A DNA stretch of 64,000 nt from Rhododendron vialii (taxonomy: Eukaryota > Streptophyta > Magnoliopsida > Ericales > Ericaceae). The DNA lies in the NCBI RefSeq assembly GCF_030253575.1, contig NC_080557.1, positions 47,847,501-47,911,500 on the forward strand, given 5' to 3'. Made by a program: the position numbers and the translations under genes. This document shows, piece after piece, positions 35,866 to 47,698 of this stretch. The notes below the pieces were generated by a model. It had not been told where the DNA came from. It ran no database searches and saw only the letters and a list, made by a program, of their open reading frames with translations. Numbering within the stretch: the first letter of the stretch is position 1; each line of letters opens with the position of its first letter.

Positions 35866-36965
35866 TTTTTTTTTTTTCTCGACAAAACGAAACTTTTATA
35901 AGAACCTCGAAAAAGGTTACATCGAGGGGCTCGAACATGGAGAACACACATGCTTGAGCAAAACAAGAATAAAAAGGACCAAAAATAAAAAGCCCTCCAA
36001 CAGAAAATTGGATGGCAAAGCACCTTATCACCCAAACCAACTTACAGTTTCAACACCCTAACTCCATCCAGAAAAATCCTAAAATCCTCCACCGAATACA
36101 CCTTTATGTCGAATTTTGCCTTTACCCACATTGCAACTCTAGTTTTAATCAAATCAACCACTTCCCCAGAACTTGTTGTAGCATTATTGAAAACATACGA
36201 ATTTCTAACCAGCCACAATGACCACAAAGTTGCATAAAAATTGGCTTCCCACAGGTGTTTATCCAAATTTCTGAAACTACTATCATCCCACAAAATAAAT
36301 AGATCTTCAACAGATACAGGGCATACCCACTTTACATGCCACCAACCCAGAATCCTCGACCAAACGTCCCAAGAAAAATGGCAATGCAAGAATAAATGAT
36401 AAGGTGATTCCAAGTACAGCGAGCAAAATGGGCATAGCACAGATTGCCCCTCCGGTAGCAGATTTCGACCTAATAATACGGTTCTAGTAGCCACCTTGGA
36501 TTGGATAGCCATCCAAGCGAAAATTTCCACCTTTGGGGGGCATACATTCTTCCAAATGGCTTCCGTCACCGGACTCCTAGTATGACCACCGTTCTCCCAT
36601 TGATTATACACAGATTTTACTGAGAATCGATTATCCGATGACCATTTCCAAAGCACTGAATCTGGCCTAGCCAAATCTAGTATTACAAGTTGCAATCTCC
36701 GTTTTAGATCCTCCACTTGAATGTTTTCCCAATCACGTAAACTTCTGGTAAATGTCAGATTCCAGCAACCTTCATTGGCTCCACCCCGCATCACATTAAT
36801 CACGGCATCTTTTTGGGAAGAAATTAAGTATAGCCGTGGGTACTCCTCTCTAAGAGTTGTATCCCCTAACCATACATGATTCCAAAAAGAAATCTCCATG
36901 CCCGAATGGACCTGTAATCTGAAACCCTCTTGGATGATATTACCGATATAAGAAGAAATATCCCC
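35866..36965 (-). mobile_element. 5'-truncated LINE (L1 type) with 17-bp target duplication
   Basis: Minus-strand element ending in an A-tail (T-run at 35866-35877). Exact 17-base duplications ATGAAAAACACTAAGTT flank it at 35849-35865 and 36966-36982. The 1100 bases carry the end of ORF2 and a short 3' untranslated region. A second, shorter fragment of the same family lies at 45001-45350. The perfect target duplication and long open frame point to a fairly recent insertion. Confidence 0.92.
36042..36965 (-). pseudogene. LINE ORF2 C-terminal fragment with reverse-transcriptase zinc-binding (zf-RVT) domain
   Basis: Open to the left end of the element, about 307 residues. Contains NHVWLGD, the zf-RVT segment WKNVCPPKVEIFAWMAIQ through LCPFCSLYLESPYHLFLHC (Cys/His spaced CPFC...HLFLHC), and DVWSRILGWW. 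Endonuclease and polymerase domains are absent, so the fragment cannot move itself. The open frame extends 17 codons further to 37013, but those codons lie in the target duplication and host DNA. Confidence 0.9.
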
Positions 36966-36982
36966 ATGAAAAACACTAAGTT

Positions 36983-38198
36983 CGTTTTGGGATAGGGTCC
37001 CCAAGTCAACCAAAATTCTAGCCCGAATTCTGGACTATGTGCTATTCACAAAATTTTTAGCATATGTTGTGACTCGAACCCATAGAAAATCGACTTACAT
37101 AGCAATATTGGTACCACAAAACCCGTTATAATGATGCTATTTGTTACGCAAATCAATTATTATACCCATATGTTCATGTAAAAGTACAGAAATACTTACT
37201 TTCCTTATTATTTTACACTTTTGTTTAGTTTTTCTGCAAGCTCAAAATTAACCAACACCAACACAAAAAATATGTGATATATATTCATGGATCCGCCACT
37301 GGGTATGCATTTCTTGTGAATTCAAGAATGATGTAATTAATTAACATATGCATGTAACAAACTTTTATAGAATTAAATAGACACATACAGTGAAAATACA
37401 AAATATAAAGCGTGTGTCAGTAGAATAATATTCATGAAGAACTACCACTACTCGTGAGAGAGTTTATCTGTTTCTTCATTGTTGTCATTTTATCATGAAA
37501 ACCATAGTTTTCACATTTCCTTTTCAGACCATTCGTACGTATAAAATTTTGCATCTGGTGCGAATTTATAAAGGTGAACTCGCGAAAAGTAAAAGGTCTC
37601 CACGATTGAGTCTCATGCATGAACCTTATCTAGACACCATTAATGATTGAAATATTGATTACATCATTCTTTAAATTTTTCAAGTCTTTGTTCTTTGGAA
37701 ACAAAAAAATTTCTCGAAGAATTTCATTAAATAGATAACGAAGTTATATTGAAATGTACTTGGATAAAGATCTCGATTAGTTTTGTGTATATTTTCTAAA
37801 TTTCTTTGTACCAATCTAAAGATCTCGATTAATATCTTACATTACTACATAAAATTTTGAGAATTTAGAGCAAAAGTGTTGCTATTTTATATGCAATTTT
37901 TTCATGTACCCATGTACTAATGTATTTTTGGCGGTTCTTGATGTACCCTTATCAAGGTTCTTATAAAATATCTTTTTGCCGATTAAAAAAACTTTATTTT
38001 TGGCTGAGAATTTAAAAAGATAAAAAAAAGTCTCATTTAATCCGACCATCAAAAATTCATTAACAAAGGTGTACGGAGGAATTTAGGTACAGAGGATTTG
38101 AACTCTTCTTTTTCCCCCCCATCCAAAAGAACCCCAAAAAGTAACACCGTGTGTGGTATAAGTCATATATACGAGATAAGCACATGCATTCTTTGATG

Positions 38199-38269
<71 letters not shown>

Positions 38270-39244
38270 GTGAGTGGTGGAGGAGGCTATAGGTCAATTT
38301 CGGCGCAATTGGGGAATCAAAATAAAGTAGAATTAATGCGAGGTCGGGTCCTGGCATCACACACGTACGCGGCTTCTCTAAGATTTTTGTTCCTTACCTT
38401 TCTGCAGTTTGTTTTGCGATTCCACTACTTTCTTTCTATAACCGGATGTCTGGACTAACGTACGCACATTTCGACTAATTTTGGGGGCCTAAAGTTGAGA
38501 CCAGGCAAACCCTTCAGTAGGTCTAAGGTTTGAAAAATTTGGCCTTTATATAATTCGAACATGCGATCTTGTGAAAGACAGACACTTAATAGCTTTTTCA
38601 TACCCGCTTAATTGGCACAATTCCACTACTTTCTTTTCTCTCTCCCCCCCCTCTCTCTCTCCCTTTCTCTCGCTTTCCAATCCAAGACAAATTAGGGAAG
38701 GATGGCAATATTTCTTGCGTACGTACTATCCTTTTAGCAGTACTCATCTTCCCCTTCCAAAATCTTGGTTATTCTCGATGATGATTTTATCTCAATCTAA
38801 AGAAACAAGTGGAATAGCAAGCTGGAGTACTGAGGAAGGGTTTGATATAAAGAAATTAATTAGGAGGGTGTGTTTGATCTAACTTATACTGTATTAGTGA
38901 GAATTTGAGTGTCTTTACTGTCGTCTGATATTTGTTTTCGTTAGATTCGTGAAACCATGATTCTTGGATTTGTCATTCATCTTGATAACGAACTGAGTAA
39001 AAAAACGAAAAGAACAAAGGAAAATTCTTAACACTGCCCCTAGGCGGTGAATAATGCATAAAAAAAATGCATCAATATCATAAACCAATCTTATCGTTAG
39101 AAGTTTTTACTAGCTAGCTATAGAAAGACAAACCATGAACATTTGGCCATGAAAGACTTGAAGTGGCAAGTCAGCATAACTTTGAAGGCAACTTTTTTTC
39201 AATGCCAATTTGATCCTATCTCAAAACAATTTCAGAGATACAAT
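36983..39244. other. Intergenic, no gene recognised
   Basis: AT-rich; contains a long GA microsatellite and otherwise nothing recognised. Confidence 0.5.
38202..38264. repeat. GA microsatellite
   Basis: About 31 uninterrupted GA dinucleotides. Upstream sequence does not resemble the conserved promoter module, so it is not counted as one. Confidence 0.95.
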
Positions 39245-39894
39245 TATTTTAATGTCTCACCTTTCAGTGCCTAATCTACAAAAGGAATTGCTTGCGGGTA
39301 CTTCTTTGTACGAAAGCTTACTCCACCTTACCATTTTTGGGAAATTCTAATAAAGTTACTTTATTGCATGAATCGATTTAATTAAAAATAATAATTTGGA
39401 AACTGGAAAAAAGATTAATCCAATAAAGGCCATAATTTTAGAGTGAACTCATGATTTATGCTGCATTTAATGAAAAATGAAAGATTTGATCAAGCACCTA
39501 CACATATCGGATTAAGTTGATTTTTTACAGACCCATTCGGTTTTTTCAAAACAAATTATATATTGAGCAGCTCGGATCATCCATGCGAAATTCGAAGTGG
39601 GCCCCGCATGCCCGTCAGTTCACCATTGGCATGGCCACCGTCGGTGTCTTTAGCGTTAGGTCTTTATTTTACGCAGAATAATCAACAGGATTGCTGAATT
39701 GTTTTGTGCTGTCATTCTAGTCAGATTTTATGCGGGTAATCAGATCTTAGTGGCATTTCATTCTGTTTTCATTGCAATATTGTGGCTCCCTATGGGGAGG
39801 GAATATTTGTTTGGATTTTACTTTTACATTATTTTTTTGACACCCAAATGGAAAACATGTAGAAATTAAATCAAGCACAGTACTTGACAACTAA

Positions 39895-41146
39895 CACTAC
39901 TACAAAAATAGATAAAGACCTCAGTCATTTGGTGTGATCTTTTACTTTTAATCTCGTATTCAAAACCGTGGTCTATCAAGATGTAACTAAAAGTCCCTAT
40001 TTGTTAACCACAGGATAAAAACCGTGATTAAAACTCATTGAAACCGTAACTAAAAACATAAAAACTGTGATTAAAAATGACAAAACCGTGACCTTTAATA
40101 GCTTAACATCTCAGTTTTATTATAAAACCGTGGTTGTTTAGAGAGTAATAATTTCAGTTTTTGAAAAAATCGAGATTAAAAAGTGACATTTTCCTAAGGA
40201 AAAAATCTCACTTTATTTATCCTGTTGGGTTTTGAATCTAAGTCTCTTGAGTTTTGCATAGAAGCTTCAACCAATTGCACCACACAGACTTTTCAATATA
40301 TAATTGAAATATTTAATATATAACATATGCGTTTAACATTAAAAAATATTTCGAACATCATTTTGAACCTTTAAATATTAAAATTAAAAATTTTGATAAA
40401 CATGAAAGTTGTAGCCCTTTGTGTTATTGTTCAAACCCAATTTGAATTATCTCAATTAATGGAGTTTTGAGCATAGAGTTATACTCGAAATACATTTGGC
40501 AACGAAACGCAACCTTCATAAATTTTGTCACCAAAGGTACCCATTTGGTGACAAAATATATTTTCATCGCCAAAAGTATCCCATTTTTTGACGAAATATT
40601 TTTTTGTAGAATGGTTGAGAGTAACATTTATTGAGGGGTATTGCGCGCGGAGTCGATTAAGGGGTAAGCAACTTTCAACTTTTCTGATATAAGAGCTTTC
40701 ATCTCAAGTCTTAAAAAAAATGTGATGTATTCTCTAACTTACGATCTCATTTTCTAGATGATTGAGATTAAAGGTTCTTTTTATCTCAGTTTTTCCGAAA
40801 TAAGATATATTCTTTCATATACAATCTCAGTTTTTCAAAAACGAGATCTATTCTTTAAGTTACAATTTCACTTTTAGATTATTGAGATTAAAAAGTCTTT
40901 TCCTCTCAGTTTTTTTTGAAACGAGATATATTCTTTCATATATAATCTCAATTTTTTTAGAATGAGATCTATTCTTCAAGTTACAATATCACTTTTTAGA
41001 TTACTAAAATTAAAAAATCTTTTCATCTCAGTTTTTTCTTATAACTGAGATTAAAACTATAGTCCATAATATTTTATTACGCTTTTACAAAAAGTGAGAT
41101 CTTTTTAATTTTTGGACCGTGATCTTTATACCATTTTGTAGTAGTG
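39895..41146. mobile_element. Non-autonomous CACTA element
   Basis: Ends CACTACTACAAAAATAG and CATTTTGTAGTAGTG; exact 3-base duplication TAA on both sides (39892-39894, 41147-41149). Block B has the uninterrupted site (AATTAATAAGTCAC near 51637-51650). The 1252 bases hold many internal ACTGAGATTAAA / AAACCGTGATTAAAA repeats in both orientations, the subterminal-repeat style of CACTA elements. No transposase. Confidence 0.9.
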
Positions 41147-41898
41147 TAATAAGTCACATAATGTGCAACGCTCGCAGCCTTGTAGGAGCGCGATAATGAT
41201 CGAAAGCGTCTTTCTAAAACATTCCGAACTACTAAAATTTGTGAGAGCACAGAGCGGAAAATAACAGCGCGCGCGAGATTGAGCATTGTAAACTTTATTT
41301 ACGGCTCCGCACAATCTTAGCCTTCCAAAACACTTTTGGACTGCCGAGATTGAGCACTATAAACTTTATTTACGGCTCTTCCGTAAATAAATTTTTTTAT
41401 ATTTTTTTTTATCACATTTTTCTTCTGAGGTTTTTTCTCTCCGTCGTCATTCCTTCAGCTTTCGGGGTTCAAAGAGTTGTACGGTACGCGAATCTCCCCA
41501 CCGGGACAGAATAAAGGCTACCCTATTGGATAAGGTTAAGGTATACCCCCAAGGCCCATATATTTTTGTGCATCTCAACAAAACGTACAGTGGGAGGAAA
41601 CATAATTACTCGGCACATAAATCTCCGTTACGTGGTACTTCAGGAGCCTTTACTAATATACTTACATTTACGTGGAGCAAGAACTATAAGTTGATGTATT
41701 CCATGTGAATGTGTGATGGTAAAGGTCCAAAAGCACCGCACGTGCTTCAATTGGAGGAATGAATAATCACTCATGTAGAAAGACATGATATTAAATTCCT
41801 TTGCCCCACATGAGAATAAAGATTAGGGTATATAAAAGTACTATCACATGCATTATGGACAATCAATAAGATATTTAACGAAGGACTAGAAAGACTAA

Positions 41899-42654
41899 GA
41901 GCCCGTTTCCGAAAACAAATAAGAACATATTTTTTGTCCAATAATAAGGGTTGTTCTAAAAAAATAAGAAGGTGGTACTTATTTTTTCAGAATTTACATA
42001 GGTATCAATGGGCGCCATGGAGGAAAATCGTACCGATCGCCGAGCCGTGCCGGCTCTGGCCACCAGAGGGCCGATCCGAGCCGTCCAAAAATTCTAAAAA
42101 AAAAAATCGAGGGGGCCTACGTGAGAATCAACAACATCCGAGGTGTGTAGGGTGCTTGATCCGAGCACCCCTTTTCCATGTAGGGTGCTTAATCATATAT
42201 ACACGGAAAAGGGTTGCTCGGATCAAGCACCCTACACACCTCGGATGCCGTTGATTCCCGTGCAAGCCCCTTTGTTTTTTTTTTTTAGAATTTTAGGACA
42301 GCTCGGATCGGCAGTCCGGTGGCCGGAGACTGTCCGGCGCGGCCACTGGTACGATTTCCCTCCGTCGGCGCCCATTATCACAGCAACAGTCTTATTTTTT
42401 GTATAAGGCAACTTCATGCTCAAAAATCATATGTTTACGCAAATAATTTTCCTACCACTATGGATCTTGTTTGATAGATCTCATTGAGATCTTTAATACG
42501 GTGCAAAAAAATTTGAATTTTTTTTTATTTACATTATTTTTGAGTTTGAAAACGTGAAAGAAACTTTTTATTTGGGTTTTGTGGAATGACCCTTCTTATT
42601 TTTTAATGAAAAGTGGCAAAATAAGTACTTAAAGAAGGTTTCCGGAACGGAGCC
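41899..42654. mobile_element. Tourist-like foldback element with long inverted arms
   Basis: Ends GAGCCCGTTTCCGAAAAC and GGTTTCCGGAACGGAGCC; TAA on both sides (41896-41898, 42655-42657); B has a single TAA there (55712-55714). The centre, 42008-42376, is a GC-rich near-palindrome: TGGGCGCCATGGAGGAAAAT against CCTCCGTCGGCGCCCA, and GGTGTGTAGGGTGCTTGATC against GATCAAGCACCCTACACACC. Transcription would give a hairpin with arms of about 180 bases. Confidence 0.85.
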
Positions 42655-42657
42655 TAA

Positions 42658-42807
42658 AGGCCTGTTTGGAACTTAGAGAAAAGGAAAGTGAGGAGGAAAG
42701 TAGGGAGAAAAATTCTTCCTTGTTTTGTTATTTTCCTTTTTGTTTCCTCTCAAGCCAAACAAGGAAAAATCATTTTCCTTTCTTTTTCATAGGTTCCAAA
42801 CAAAACC
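42658..42807. mobile_element. Small Tourist-like MITE (block A)
   Basis: GGCCTGTTTGGAACTTAGAG at the left and AGGTTCCAAACAAAACC at the right; TAA flanks. Present in B at 55715-55869, so older than the duplication. The foldback at 41899 inserted at its left TAA. Confidence 0.75.
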
Positions 42808-43318
42808 TAAAATATAATAGCTGAATTAGTTCGAGATATAGGTGTTCAGGGGTGGAGTTAGGATTTCGGTTTTTGGGCGTGGGGGTGTCAAATTTTGAAA
42901 GTTCAAGCATGAGAAAGATATTTGACCGTGAAACTATAACTTTAAGACAAAAATCAGAATAGTTAAGTTTAGTAGTCAGTATCAATATTTTAGGGTGCAA
43001 AAAATTTTAAAAATCTTCATTTATCATTTAATTTTCCTAATTAAGTAGAACTTTTTCGTAATGAACATAGTGTGATGAGTTATGAGTATCCCGTTGCATT
43101 CGAGAGTTGTGGAACGGCTTATATGCCGGGTGCAAGGGGGATCCGGGCCCTGCACAACTTCAAATATACTCTTGTCGATTATACGCATGTATCAATATAT
43201 ACTTATAAAATATTTTATTACTATTAATATATGAAGATACAAGTGATTTGGACGCCTTTTTTCTTCACACAAATTCTGCGTCCGCCACGACTTATGCCCA
43301 ACGTCTTATTGCATTAAG

Positions 43319-43427
43319 CCTGCGTGGGGAAACCTATGTCAAGTTTGAGAATATAGAACCACCCCCCATAGGAATCACACGTTTTGCGTGTTAAAGATCC
43401 TCCAATGTCCAACTTGTTACTAGGTAC

Positions 43428-43475
<48 letters not shown>
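43319..43475 (+). promoter_or_regulatory. Conserved upstream module with GA tract, CCMS gene of block A
   Basis: CCTGCGTGGGGAAACCTATG, TCAAGTTTGAGAATATAGAA, CACGTTTTGCGTGTTAAAG, GATCCTCCAATGTCCAACTT and a GA repeat (43431-43474), in the same order as in blocks C and C'. About 400 bases before the start codon. Confidence 0.75.
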
Positions 43476-43476
<1 letters not shown>

Positions 43477-43612
43477 TTTTTCAAAAAATGATACACCAAG
43501 GCTAATACGTACGATCCTGGAATATATTTTATTGGATTACTTTTCAATCTTCAATCTACTTAAGCATTTCAACTCCCAACTCACCCACCACCTTCCTAGT
43601 AAACAAAAACTC

Positions 43613-43620
43613 TATATATA
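43613..43620 (+). promoter_or_regulatory. TATA box of CCMS gene (block A)
   Basis: TATATATA followed by GCTTGCATCCCAACTC, about 140 bases before the start codon at 43758. Confidence 0.65.
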
Positions 43621-43757
43621 GCTTGCATCCCAACTCAATTTTCTCACAGCAAAAATCTAAACTCCCGATCGATACAGCCTCTTGATCACAAACACATTCT
43701 CATTCTCGATCTCTCCCCTCATTCTTCTCTCTCACTATACATATATATCTAGCATTC

Positions 43758-44075
43758 ATGGGCACGACCACGGTGGCGGATTTGGTGGCTCAAAGCAGGC
43801 CCCTGGTGATATTCAGCAAAACCAGTTGTTGCATGAGCGAGGCCATTAAGATACTCTTCTACGGTTTCGGTGCAAACCCCACGATTTATGAGCTCGACGA
43901 GCTTCAAAACGGGCAGCAACTGGAGAGGGAACTCGTGGCATCGGGGCGTCGGCCGAGCGTGCCGGCGGTGTTCATAGGTGGCAGACTGGTTGGTGGTTCG
44001 AATGAGGTCATGAGCCTCCAGGTCAAGGGGGAGCTTAAGAAAATGCTCTTGAAGCATGGAGTTATACGCCTCTAG
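43758..44075 (+). CDS. CC-type glutaredoxin, CCMS active site
   Basis: 105 residues, single exon. MGTTTVADLVAQSRPLVIFSKTSCCMSEAIKILFYGFG puts CCMS at residues 24-27. Cis-Pro loop [10 protein letters not shown], loop [13 protein letters not shown]. The tail KKMLLKHGVIRL lacks the Trp of the usual terminal ALWL/AIWV motif, so TGA-factor binding by the C-terminus may be weak or changed. Closest to the other plus-strand genes at 48239 and 58020 by [16 protein letters not shown]. The equivalent gene is missing from block B, where the two sides meet at a GA repeat. Confidence 0.93.
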   Translation: MGTTTVADLVAQSRPLVIFSKTSCCMSEAIKILFYGFGANPTIYELDELQNGQQLERELVASGRRPSVPAVFIGGRLVGGSNEVMSLQVKGELKKMLLKHGVIRL

Positions 44076-44192
44076 AAACCAAATACGTACTCCTCCTAGT
44101 ACGTACAAGGAAAATAATTAACAAGTCCCAAGTAGATGCATGTCCAATTAATAATTAATGCCAAAATTATTAATGTCCAATTAATAATTAAC

Positions 44193-44243
<51 letters not shown>

Positions 44244-45000
44244 CTCGTGTAATAATACTATAATGTGTCTCTTTTTATGATCAGATCGAGAGGTTTACTT
44301 ATTAATTGGAACTTGTGTTCTCTACGCCCTAAGATGCATTTTCTTTTTCTTTTGTTGTACTAAACACTATCGGACTTCAGAAGTACTACCGTCTCCACCA
44401 TTGTCACTCTTTCTATTTTTATTTCTCAAAGCACGATTATGTAGCCCCAAATCCTTAGTCCGGTTGGTTGGAAGGTTTTCGATCTCTCTACACAATGATT
44501 GCGAGAAAATAATTTTTTTATGAATTTCCTAATTCTAGCGTGGTATCATATGGTCTGTCTTTGATCGGATAGAGAAGGAGATTAATTGTGGTACGTATAA
44601 GCTAAGAACAAAGACAAAGTTTCTAATTATGACACACCAATACTTAGGAATGAGATCTTGTTTTTGAGGACCCAAATGTTGAATCCATGCATGCATATAT
44701 CCTACAAATGCGTTCGTTACAATTCCTCATGTGTTATTCAACAAAGTAAAAAATAACTTCGTCTATCTGATAGGTAGGTTTAAAATATTACGGTATATAT
44801 CACCCTCGCAAAGAATTGGTAGGTTTTACATTTTTTCGTTCGGTTAAATATTGGAAGTGCAGGTACTCCATCACCCCCTTAGGGAGTATTGTGATATCAC
44901 ATCATACCACTATCTGTAGAGAATTTTAGTGCATTTACATCGGGATCGAAACTAAAGTCACACCACAGGTAAGAGGTTTTAGGAGTATATATTTAGCCCT
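44076..45000. other. 3' flank, AT repeat, no further gene
   Basis: Contains an AT microsatellite at about 44198-44241 and otherwise AT-rich DNA with no recognised gene. Confidence 0.5.
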
Positions 45001-45350
45001 ATTTTTTTTTTCCCTCGACAAAAGAAACTTTTATAAATCTCAAAAGGTTACATCAAGGGGAACATCGAAAGCACACGACGCTTACGAGATCAGACAGAGA
45101 AGGAAAAAGGAAGAAACGCTAAAAATAAGCATCCAACAGAGAGTTGGACGGATCACCTAACACACTTCAAATACATATTACAATTTCACCTTTCAAACTC
45201 CATCAAGGAAACCTTTAAAATCCTCCACAGTGTGTACCTTGATATCGAACTTCACCTTAATCCACATCGCGACTCTGGTTTTGATCACCTCACCCACTTG
45301 CCCTACTCCTGTTGAAGCATTATTGAACAGGTAGTCATTCTTCGCCAACC
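45001..45350 (-). mobile_element. Short 3' fragment of the same LINE family
   Basis: T-run then CTCGACAAAAGAAACTTTTA at the left, closely matching the 3' end of the LINE at 35866. The rest matches its 3' part, including ATCCTCCACAGTGTGTACCT. Flanks share TAGCCCTA (45001 region and 45352-45360), a likely short target duplication. Strongly 5'-truncated and older than the other copy. Confidence 0.8.
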
Positions 45351-45511
45351 ACTAGCCCTAATTAATAAGGGGCTATAAGGACTCGAACCTAGGCATTGTC
45401 CAACCAAGTCTTGAGTTTTCTTTTTTTCTGATCGAATGAAAATTCTAGTCTTGAGTTTTCACCATTGAACCAACCTCTCGTTGATAGGTTTTACATATTT
45501 AGATGGGGAAC

Positions 45512-45900
45512 AGATCCTCTCTAGTCTCCTTGACTGTCCAGTCGAAGGGCTTTTCGGGCCTTTTTGGAATGACTTTATTTGTCCAAATCAGTCATATTTT
45601 AGATCTCGTTGAAAATATTGACCTCACCAAAAATTACGTTGATCAGATATATACTATTAGATATGGTTTTGGATAGCACATATCTTGAAAAAAAGAAGAA
45701 GAAGTGATTACAACACCGGATCGTAACCCAACCGATGAATACTATCCGAAACCATATTTAACATCTTATCAACATAATTTTTGGCGAAGTCAATATTCTC
45801 GATGAGATCTAAATTATGAAAGAGTTGGATCAACAAAGTGGGTCCTGAAAGGGCCCGAAAACCCTTAAACTAAACAGGTCTAAGGGACTCGAGAGGATCT
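45512..45900. mobile_element. Foldback MITE
   Basis: AGATCCTCTCTAGTCTCCTT at the left is inverted at the right (AAGGGACTCGAGAGGATCT with small differences). Inner parts also pair: ATATGGTTTTGGATAG against CTATCCGAAACCATAT. 389 bases. Confidence 0.75.
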
Positions 45901-46790
45901 GATTTCATTTTTAGATGAGATCATATGGTCGTATCCCAAGGAAATGAGAAATTAATTACTACTCCACGCTAGTGTTTTTCTTTTTGGTAAATACTCTACG
46001 TAAGTTGGGTAAAAGGAAACAGTTCTCCATTTCCCATTCATCAAAATGAAATCTTGGAGCTGACATCGAAGAGGTGAGGTGGTGAAAGTACGTCAAGAAG
46101 GTGATTCTTTATCTTAAACAAAAGAACTTGATCGAGGCCGTGTTTCTACTAATTAAGGAATAACGGAAAAAATTTAGGCGTTTTTTGCGAGTCGCTTACT
46201 CTAATCAACAAGCTAGTTTTAGCATTTTACCATCTAGTTCACACTAACAAAAAGGTTGTTAGCAACAACTTCTTTTTCAATAATTTTTTCACTTATATAC
46301 CCAACAACTTAGTGACTAATGGAAACAATTTGATATTTGATATTTGTCACTAACTTATTCACTACCGGAAATAATTATGACAATTTTTCAACAACAAAAA
46401 GAAATTCTCCAAATTTTTCCTTAATGGAAACACCCCCTCATAGGAATTTTTTATGAGTGTAATTAATGTTATTCACTCACCCCAAGAAAATGGTGAACAT
46501 TACCCATTTTGAGTAGGGCCCATACCAAGTCTCACTTCGATGATCAGATTTGCTCGTTTTTATGGAGCATGATTTTCAACCAATCTTGCAAAAAAAAAAA
46601 ACCTCAATTGTGTAGAGGTAAGTAATTGATCGAGGTAAGTAATTGATCGTTTACACTTGTGTTGGTTTAGATTTTTAAATTTAAACGTTAAACTAAGAAT
46701 TGAATGCTTGGATCAAACACTTGCCGAAATTCAATTGAATTATTTTTGGTAACTACAAAACCAACGAATCTGATCATTGAAGTAAGGTTC
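45901..46790. other. Intergenic, possible CACTA-end relic only
   Basis: CACTAACAAAAAGG near 46242 and TTTTTTATGAGTG near 46450 could be a degraded 220-base CACTA-like element, but no matching target duplication was found. No gene. Confidence 0.35.
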
Positions 46791-47549
46791 GATACTGTGA
46801 GTTCCACGCAAATCAGGCAATGATGTTCCCCCGGTTTTGGTTGGGTGAACAAAATTGCTTTTTCACCGGAATTGGCTAGAAAAGTAGGCTATTAAGATCC
46901 CAGAATTAAATCGGAGTAACTGACCATTTTGATGCCCCTTTCGCAAAGAATAATCACATGCTAATAAGATGGTGAAGAACATTTGACAGGATTGCTCACA
47001 GTGTTTTGTTCTTTAATCCATTGAATTTATTCGGAGAATTATGTCTTATTAGTGGCGATTTATTCCAATTAGTGCAACGCAAAGAAAGGGAAAATATGTG
47101 CAGATATGGTAGCTTCTCCTTTTCATCCTCCTACATCTTGCATGTATTGGATAGGAGTAACTAGCTAGTAACTGTAGTTTACCTTACTTCTTTTACCATG
47201 ATCTTGGCAATCGACGGCTAGATCTTAACCAAGCAATGGACAGTTTAGATTTAAATGCGCTTCTATAACGGCCGGATGCAACTGCTCAGCACCCGCTTGG
47301 CAGGGGGTGCCTGGCAGCATCCTGGGTCCGCTTGTAAAGGTACTTTTGGTTTTCTTGCACGTTGTAGGATCCTAGAACAGAGGTTGATTTCGTGGTTAAG
47401 AGTTTCTTTAAAGAGCCTTCCATTACCAAAAAGATTTGAAAATCCAAACGTACGCAACCTTAATGAGAAACATGGTAATTAGTAATTACTTAATCATGCA
47501 TGCATGTTGCGGCAAAAAACAGCAGTAAGTAATATGCAGGCACCCACCC

Positions 47550-47612
47550 CTACGTGGTAAAGGCTACGTCAGGGTTAATGCTGTCAATTTGAGAATATAG
47601 AACCACGTACAT
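47550..47612 (+). promoter_or_regulatory. Conserved upstream block, CCIC gene of block A
   Basis: CTACGTGGTAAAGGCTACGT followed by CAGGGTTAATGCTGTCAATT and TGAGAATATAGAACCAC. Two ACGT cores lie 14 bases apart; the second reads TGACGTAG on the other strand, a TGACG word of the kind bound by TGA bZIP factors. It is about 630 bases before the start codon because a foldback MITE lies between. Confidence 0.75.
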
Positions 47613-47698
47613 GGTAATCACGTTTGCACATCCAATTAAGGATCAATCCTCTCATTACCAACACACACATATATGGAGTAGCAGTCCTCTTCCTATCC

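Noticed and set aside
42008-42376. Possible microRNA precursor
   Set aside because: Arms are far too long and too perfect, and it lies wholly inside a transposon with target duplication.
42848-43290. Possible hAT element (CAGGGGTGGAGTTAG start) in block A, with its counterpart in B
   Set aside because: Right end could not be matched well and no 8-base duplication was found; left as unassigned duplicated flank.
46242-46461. Possible CACTA-type MITE
   Set aside because: Ends are only weakly alike (CACTAACAAAAA and TTTTATGAGTG) and no 3-base duplication was seen.
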